9,446 nucleotides of DNA from contig JAZNGX010000171.1 of the NCBI GenBank assembly GCA_045576675.1, positions 1-9,446 of the forward strand. Direction: 5' to 3'. Within the stretch, counting starts at the first letter, position 1. The number at the start of each line of letters is the position of its first letter. The DNA is from JAZNGX01 sp045576675. Its GTDB lineage: Bacteria; Bacillota; Clostridia; Monoglobales; Firm-18. Positions 6,083 through 9,446 of this stretch are shown piece by piece. Below the pieces are notes generated by a model that was not told the DNA's origin, ran no database searches, and saw only the letters and a program-made list of their open reading frames with translations. The position numbers were made by a program, and so were the translations under genes.

Positions 6083-6785
6083 TCTGCACCTCCGTAACCG
6101 GATACTTAATCGCTGCAAAGGCAGAGGAGCCTATGCCGCAGATTATAATTACCCAACCACTGCTTATGCTTTTAAGAACAGGTGCAAAGTAGAAAATGAA
6201 GCTTGCTGCAGCTGCTATAAGTATTGTATAAGTGACAGGTTTTGAATTTTTGCCTGCAGGAATAATTATTGCCAAAAACATTGCATAAAGTGAAATACCA
6301 AATGCAGAAGAAAGTGCTGCTGGCACAATACTTCCTGCAAAGGTTCCAATAACAGTTCCACCAACCCAGCCTGAAAAAGCACACAAAATCATTCCAAGCA
6401 TATACAAGAAATTTAGCGGAAGCTTTTGACCCATAGCAACAGCGTAAACTTCATCTGTGTTGCCAAAGGCAATAATATATCGTTGCCACTGCTTTATTTC
6501 TGATGGCAGTCTTTGCGATAATGAAACTGACATAAGAAAATAACGTGCATTAATTATAAGTATCGCACAAGCAATTTCAATATATGAAGCCATAGCAGAA
6601 AGAAGGTCAAGCCCTGCAAACTGCCCTGTGCCTGATAGATTTGTAATTGAAATTATCGGAGGTGCCCAAAGCGGCATACCCTTTTGAACTGCAAGCACAC
6701 CAAATGCAATCGCAACTGATACATATCCAAGGCATATCGGCAGTCCGTCGATAAAGCCTTGTTTCATCGTTAGTTTTTCTTTCAA
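6072..6785 (-). CDS. azlC: AzlC, large subunit of branched-chain amino acid exporter
   Basis: A protein of about 237 residues of the AzlC family (PF03591 type). The N-terminal signature is FIDGLPICLGYVSVAIAFGV. GTGQFAGLDLL, ARYFLMSVSLSQRL, and FGNTDEVYAVA follow, and the C-terminal half is very hydrophobic. It is expected to be a multi-pass inner-membrane protein working with AzlD. The start is uncertain: TTG at 6785 has AGGTGA five bases before it, GTG at 6794 overlaps the yabQ stop by 8 bases, and ATG at 6767 lacks a ribosome site. I favour the TTG, which begins two bases after the yabQ TAA and suggests translational coupling. Pairing with yabPQ in one transcript is unusual, and sporulation-stage expression would follow from it. 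Confidence 0.85.
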   Translation of the reverse strand: MKEKLTMKQGFIDGLPICLGYVSVAIAFGVLAVQKGMPLWAPPIISITNLSGTGQFAGLDLLSAMASYIEIACAILIINARYFLMSVSLSQRLPSEIKQWQRYIIAFGNTDEVYAVAMGQKLPLNFLYMLGMILCAFSGWVGGTVIGTFAGSIVPAALSSAFGISLYAMFLAIIIPAGKNSKPVTYTILIAAAASFIFYFAPVLKSISSGWVIIICGIGSSAFAAIKYPVTEVQNEQ

Positions 6786-6786
6786 T

Positions 6787-7299
6787 TTATTCACCTGTTA
6801 AATCATATTTTTTCAAATGTTTAAAGTATCTTACAAATGTTGTTAAGCTGAATTTCGTTTTGTTTTTAATTCTTTTAAAACTGTTTTTGCCGATGTTTAT
6901 AACAAAGAAAAACGGCTTTCTGAATATTTTTGCTATCAGCTTTATAGGAACAAGTATGATTTTTAATATAAACAATAATATTTTTTTGACAATTGTTATT
7001 ATAAATATAGCAATATAAATTACAATACGGCTTATTGTCAGAAAGTATAACAACGCCCCAACGCTAATTGAAGCAAACATATACCATCTTAAGGCACCGT
7101 AGTTTATAATTAATGCACAATAACAAACGATACCAAGGGTGATAATCCAGAAAACAATATCTTCAATTAAAGTCGCAATATTGCCTGCAGGGATAATTCG
7201 TCTTATTATTCTGAATAAATCAAAAAGTATACCAATAAAAGCACCGCATAAGATACAACATAAAAATATAAACGACTGGTCTGCGGCTGAAATTGACAT
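6787..7299 (-). CDS. yabQ: YabQ, spore cortex biosynthesis membrane protein
   Basis: A 170-residue protein with the YabQ pattern (PF09578 type). The first membrane helix covers about residues 9-28, followed by GILFDLFRIIRRI. A second helix after IEDIVFWI and INYGALRWYMF then lead to two more hydrophobic segments (about 74-118) and a basic C-terminal tail rich in Lys and Arg. In Bacillus subtilis YabQ is made in the mother cell, sits in the forespore outer membrane and is needed for cortex formation. The ATG at 7299 is preceded by AGGTGAT, which overlaps the yabP TAG stop; a longer frame to 7356 would run inside yabP. This gene and yabP are the clearest evidence that the organism comes from an endospore-forming lineage. 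Divergent in sequence but recognisable. Confidence 0.82.
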   Translation of the reverse strand: MSISAADQSFIFLCCILCGAFIGILFDLFRIIRRIIPAGNIATLIEDIVFWIITLGIVCYCALIINYGALRWYMFASISVGALLYFLTISRIVIYIAIFIITIVKKILLFILKIILVPIKLIAKIFRKPFFFVINIGKNSFKRIKNKTKFSLTTFVRYFKHLKKYDLTGE

Positions 7300-7307
7300 C
7301 ACATCAC

Positions 7308-7595
7308 CTACTTGAACATCTTTGCCCAGAAGCTGCCTTTTGATTTTCCGTTGCAACCATCGTCAAACCTGCAACTGTCAAATTCGCCTTCTATTATAAG
7401 CTCACCTGTGTCAACATTCAGCTTGTTTATGTGAAAATCATGCCCGCTTAACAGTAATGTACCCATTGATGTGTATAGTGTAATATTGTCTTCATCAAAG
7501 CTGTCAACATCTTCAACACCTGATATACTGATTTTTTTTCTGCTTTCGATTATTATATTGCAAAGCTTTTCTTTATTATCGTATTTGCTTTCCAT
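7308..7595 (-). CDS. yabP: YabP, sporulation protein (YabP/YqfC family)
   Basis: A 95-residue protein, near the 100 residues of B. subtilis YabP. The family pattern is complete: SRKKISISGVEDVDSFDEDN (about 18-37), TLYTSMGTLLLSGHDFHI, then LNVDTGELIIEGEFDSCRF. It is a small beta-rich protein made in the mother cell during sporulation; its biochemical role is not well known. Two ATGs (7601 and 7595) are possible. I prefer 7595 because AAAGG (7609-7605) is nine bases away from it but only three from the other. Eight bases separate its stop from the yabQ ATG, the conserved order. A candidate sigma-E promoter and a ribosome-site hairpin lie just upstream. Confidence 0.85.
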   Translation of the reverse strand: MESKYDNKEKLCNIIIESRKKISISGVEDVDSFDEDNITLYTSMGTLLLSGHDFHINKLNVDTGELIIEGEFDSCRFDDGCNGKSKGSFWAKMFK

Positions 7596-7604
7596 ATACA
7601 TCAG

Positions 7605-7637
7605 CCTTTCATATTTGGTATTAAATTATATGAAAGG
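7605..7637 (-). promoter_or_regulatory. Hairpin pairing with the yabP Shine-Dalgarno sequence
   Basis: CCTTTCATAT (minus strand, 7637-7628) and ATATGAAAGG (7614-7605) form a perfect 10-bp stem with a 13-base loop. The second arm contains the yabP ribosome site AAAGG. No T run follows, so it is not a standard terminator. It can form only in RNA that begins upstream of 7637, such as readthrough from sulP. Confidence 0.55.
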
Positions 7638-7653
7638 TTGTTTTATTATATTA
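7625..7653 (-). promoter_or_regulatory. Candidate sigma-E (mother-cell) promoter of yabP-yabQ-azlC-azlD
   Basis: On the minus strand TAATATA (7653-7647), a 14-base spacer and CATATAAT (7632-7625) each differ at one position from the Bacillus sigma-E consensus (KMATATT, 14-15 bases, CATACAMT). The embedded TATAAT could serve sigma-A, but the hexamer 17 bases upstream (TAATAT) is a poor -35. Transcription would start near 7618, just ahead of the ribosome site. B. subtilis yabP is sigma-E controlled, which fits. Confidence 0.55.
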
Positions 7654-7655
7654 CT

Positions 7656-9275
7656 TTAATTAAGTAACGCTTTGTCTACGCTGAAATAGAAAGAGTTTTC
7701 ACCTATAAATTCAGTGATGCCCGCTTTTGTTAACACATCATAAACATTATCATTTACGCCACAGAACAAGATATTAACGCCTTTTTCTTTAAGTGCTTTG
7801 CACATTTCATATATAACTTGTGCACCTGAAACATCAACAGTTGTAACTGCTCTCATTGAAAGAATCAGCTCGTTACAGCTTTCAAGAGAATCAAATGCTG
7901 AGCGAAAGTCTGCTGATGTTCCATAAAATACAGGACCTGTAACATATGCAACAACCGAATTTTTGTGTGTTGCTTCAACATTTGCATCAGATTGATGCAT
8001 TTTATCATTTGTTACCTTTGAGAATGTAACTGTAAGCTTGCTTGAACGACCAAGATATATAAATGCGGCAACAACAACACCAACTGCTATTGCAATTGTT
8101 AAGTCAAAAACAACAGTGCAAACCATTGTTAAAAGAAATTTCAGAATTGAGGCTTTAAAGTTGTTTTTAAATATGTATTTAATGCTTGACCATTCGTTCA
8201 TTCGCCAAGCTGTAACCATAAGTACTCCGGCAAGTGCTGATAGAGGAAGCTTTGCCATAATGCCACCAAGAACGAACATTGAAATTAACAGACCCAATGC
8301 GTGAATAACACCTGTAAGTCTTGTTTCACATCCGGATTTTATTGCAACGCTTGTACGTGCGATAGCTGCAGTTGCGGGAACACCGCCGAAGAATGGGATA
8401 ATAATATTACCGATACCCTGTGCAACAAGCTCACGGTCAGCATCAAATGGTTGATTTTTCATTCTTGCAGCACTCGCTCCGCACAAAAGACTTTCAATCA
8501 TTGCAAGAAGTGCAATTGTAAATCCGGGAGTAATAAGTCCCTTTAATGTTCCTAAATCCAAAGCAGAAAGAGAAAGTCGTTGCTCCGGTAATAAGGTTTT
8601 TGGTATTTCGCCAACAACAGCAACATCAAATTTAAATATCAGGCTTACTATTGTTGCTACAATAATACCAATTAATGATGAGGGAACGATTGCATTAAGC
8701 TTTTTCGGCCATAGTATCATTATCAGAACAACTATTACACCGATTATAACTGATTGGATATCAGGAGTAAAGCCAAGCTCTCCATATGACAATAGCTTTT
8801 GAACAGCTGTTTCACCTGCTGAGGTTGTACCAAAAAAGTTGTCAATCTGACCTAAAGCTATAACAATTGCAATACCCGAAGTAAAGCCTGTTACAACAGG
8901 CATTGGAATAAAGCTTATCAGTTTACCAAGCTTTAATATACCAAAAACCAACAGAATAATTCCGGCAATTAAGCTTGCAATGAAAACACCCTGCATCTGA
9001 TATTTTATTACAACAGTTATAAGAATAGCGGTCATCGCACCGGTAGGACCTGAAATCTGGAATGCAGCACCTGAAAACAAGCTGATTATTATACCCGAGA
9101 TGATTGCAGTAATCAATCCTGCGGCAGCGTCCGCACCTGATGACACACCAAATGCAAGTGCGAGAGGAAGAGCAACGGCAGTAACTGTTATACCTGCCAT
9201 TAAATCTTTTGAAAATCTTTTTGCATTGTAACCTGAAAACTCTGCTTTTAAGTCATTGATAAATTTTTTAATCAT
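7656..9275 (-). CDS. SulP-family inorganic anion transporter with C-terminal STAS domain
   Basis: A 539-residue SulP (SLC26-like) protein. A short cytoplasmic N-terminus is followed by a multi-helix membrane domain up to about residue 415. Family motifs include LMAGITVTAVALPLALAFGV (25-44), ISGPTGAMTAI (74-84) and the region reading GGVPATAAIARTSVAIKSG. The C-terminal 100 or so residues are a STAS domain (VVAYVTGPVFYGTSADF; TTVDVSGAQVIYEM). They retain the Asp-x-Ser-Gly motif (around D481-S483) that matches the phosphorylatable site in anti-anti-sigma STAS proteins. Substrates in the family include sulfate, bicarbonate and dicarboxylates; no neighbour settles which applies here. The ATG at 9275 has only a moderate AGAAGAG ribosome site. 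It has its own promoter and lies 60 bases ahead of yabP on the same strand with no clear terminator between them. Confidence 0.9.
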   Translation of the reverse strand: MIKKFINDLKAEFSGYNAKRFSKDLMAGITVTAVALPLALAFGVSSGADAAAGLITAIISGIIISLFSGAAFQISGPTGAMTAILITVVIKYQMQGVFIASLIAGIILLVFGILKLGKLISFIPMPVVTGFTSGIAIVIALGQIDNFFGTTSAGETAVQKLLSYGELGFTPDIQSVIIGVIVVLIMILWPKKLNAIVPSSLIGIIVATIVSLIFKFDVAVVGEIPKTLLPEQRLSLSALDLGTLKGLITPGFTIALLAMIESLLCGASAARMKNQPFDADRELVAQGIGNIIIPFFGGVPATAAIARTSVAIKSGCETRLTGVIHALGLLISMFVLGGIMAKLPLSALAGVLMVTAWRMNEWSSIKYIFKNNFKASILKFLLTMVCTVVFDLTIAIAVGVVVAAFIYLGRSSKLTVTFSKVTNDKMHQSDANVEATHKNSVVAYVTGPVFYGTSADFRSAFDSLESCNELILSMRAVTTVDVSGAQVIYEMCKALKEKGVNILFCGVNDNVYDVLTKAGITEFIGENSFYFSVDKALLN

Positions 9276-9309
9276 TTTAACTCTTCTTTCAAATTTATTT
9301 TACCGACAA

Positions 9310-9338
9310 ATTATAACATATTTTTTTTAATATGTCAC
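9310..9338 (-). promoter_or_regulatory. Sigma-A promoter of the SulP transporter with embedded palindrome
   Basis: On the minus strand GTGACA (9338-9333), a 17-base spacer and TATAAT (9315-9310) form a near-consensus promoter, with an extended -10 TG just upstream (TGTTATAAT). ACATATT-N6-AATATGT (9316-9335) is an inverted repeat filling the space between the two boxes, a natural operator position. Confidence 0.75.
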
Positions 9339-9377
9339 TACCACGTTTTTATTTTGTAAAAAATGTGTAAATTAACC

Positions 9378-9406
9378 TTTACATAAGACTTAAGTTTTGT
9401 TATAAT
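9378..9406 (+). promoter_or_regulatory. Sigma-A promoter of the truncated rightward gene
   Basis: TTTACA (9378-9383), a 17-base spacer and TATAAT (9401-9406) with an extended -10 TG at 9398-9399 form a strong promoter. The palindrome ACTTAAGT (9388-9395) lies in the spacer. It is divergent from the sulP promoter. Confidence 0.75.
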
Positions 9407-9431
9407 TATATGTTGGAAAGGCGGTTTGGTT

Positions 9432-9446
9432 ATGAAACTTTTAACT
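9432..9446 (+). CDS. Start of an unidentified gene, 3'-truncated
   Basis: An ATG at 9432 follows the strong ribosome site GGAAAGGCGG (9415-9424) and the promoter at 9378-9406. Only MKLLT is visible before the window ends, so no product can be named. Promoter, ribosome site and start together make a real gene likely. Confidence 0.55.

Noticed and set aside
6004..6384. Short open frames on both strands overlapping azlC and azlD
   Set aside because: All lie within genes of clear identity, have low-complexity or Cys-rich products, and have no start signals.
7471..7659. Plus-strand open frame of 62 codons across yabP and the gap before it
   Set aside because: It is antisense to yabP, rich in Leu/Ser/Ile, and covers the proposed promoter and hairpin with no ribosome site of its own.
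8038..8546. Two plus-strand open frames opposite the SulP gene
   Set aside because: They are antisense shadows of a well-conserved transporter; their composition (Thr/Ile or Cys/Asn rich) is typical of reverse-frame translation.

Overview
The window comes from an AT-rich, low-GC Gram-positive genome, most likely a spore-forming clostridium of the gut or a similar polysaccharide-rich habitat. Three things point that way. Shine-Dalgarno sites are strong and purine-rich (GGAGG types), and several promoters are close to the sigma-A consensus. The sporulation pair yabP-yabQ is present. A small uronate-catabolism operon has the arrangement and protein types known from gut Firmicutes. I cannot fix the genus from sequence alone.

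Left part (1-5780): a 5'-truncated beta-lactamase-fold serine hydrolase converges on an AraC-family regulator, and the two share a two-way terminator. The regulator is divergent from a three-gene uronate operon. Its first gene is a 538-residue fusion of a cytoplasmic discoidin/CBM-like protein with the isomerase KduI. The second encodes a 118-residue protein of the Anabaena sensory rhodopsin transducer (ASRT) superfamily. The third is a short-chain dehydrogenase of the gluconate 5-dehydrogenase/DhuD type. KduI converts the open-chain form of unsaturated uronate to 3-deoxy-D-glycero-2,5-hexodiulosonate, and the dehydrogenase reduces this to 2-keto-3-deoxygluconate (KDG). A terminator follows. 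A separate gene for a TIM-barrel sugar isomerase/epimerase then has its own consensus promoter. KDG kinase, KDPG aldolase, the transporter and the lyase or unsaturated glucuronyl hydrolase are not in this window.

Right part (5774-9275, all minus strand, transcribed right to left): a SulP-family anion transporter with a C-terminal STAS domain is followed by yabP, yabQ, azlC and azlD. The last four are tightly packed with overlaps and look co-transcribed. YabP and YabQ are spore-envelope and cortex proteins. AzlC and AzlD form a branched-chain amino acid export pair. Between sulP and yabP there is a good match to a sigma-E (mother-cell) promoter. Its -10 region doubles as one arm of a hairpin that would mask the yabP ribosome binding site only in readthrough mRNA. 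A divergent promoter region at the right end drives sulP leftwards and a gene starting at 9432 rightwards, which the window cuts off after five codons.

Most worth following up: the kduI fusion, which keeps an intact internal ribosome binding site and ATG; the ASRT protein in a uronate operon; the sigma-E/hairpin switch before yabP; the linkage of azlCD to sporulation genes; and the palindromes placed inside promoter spacers. I found no mobile element, CRISPR array, rRNA or tRNA. No gene-free stretch exceeds 300 bases; the longest is 9276-9431.
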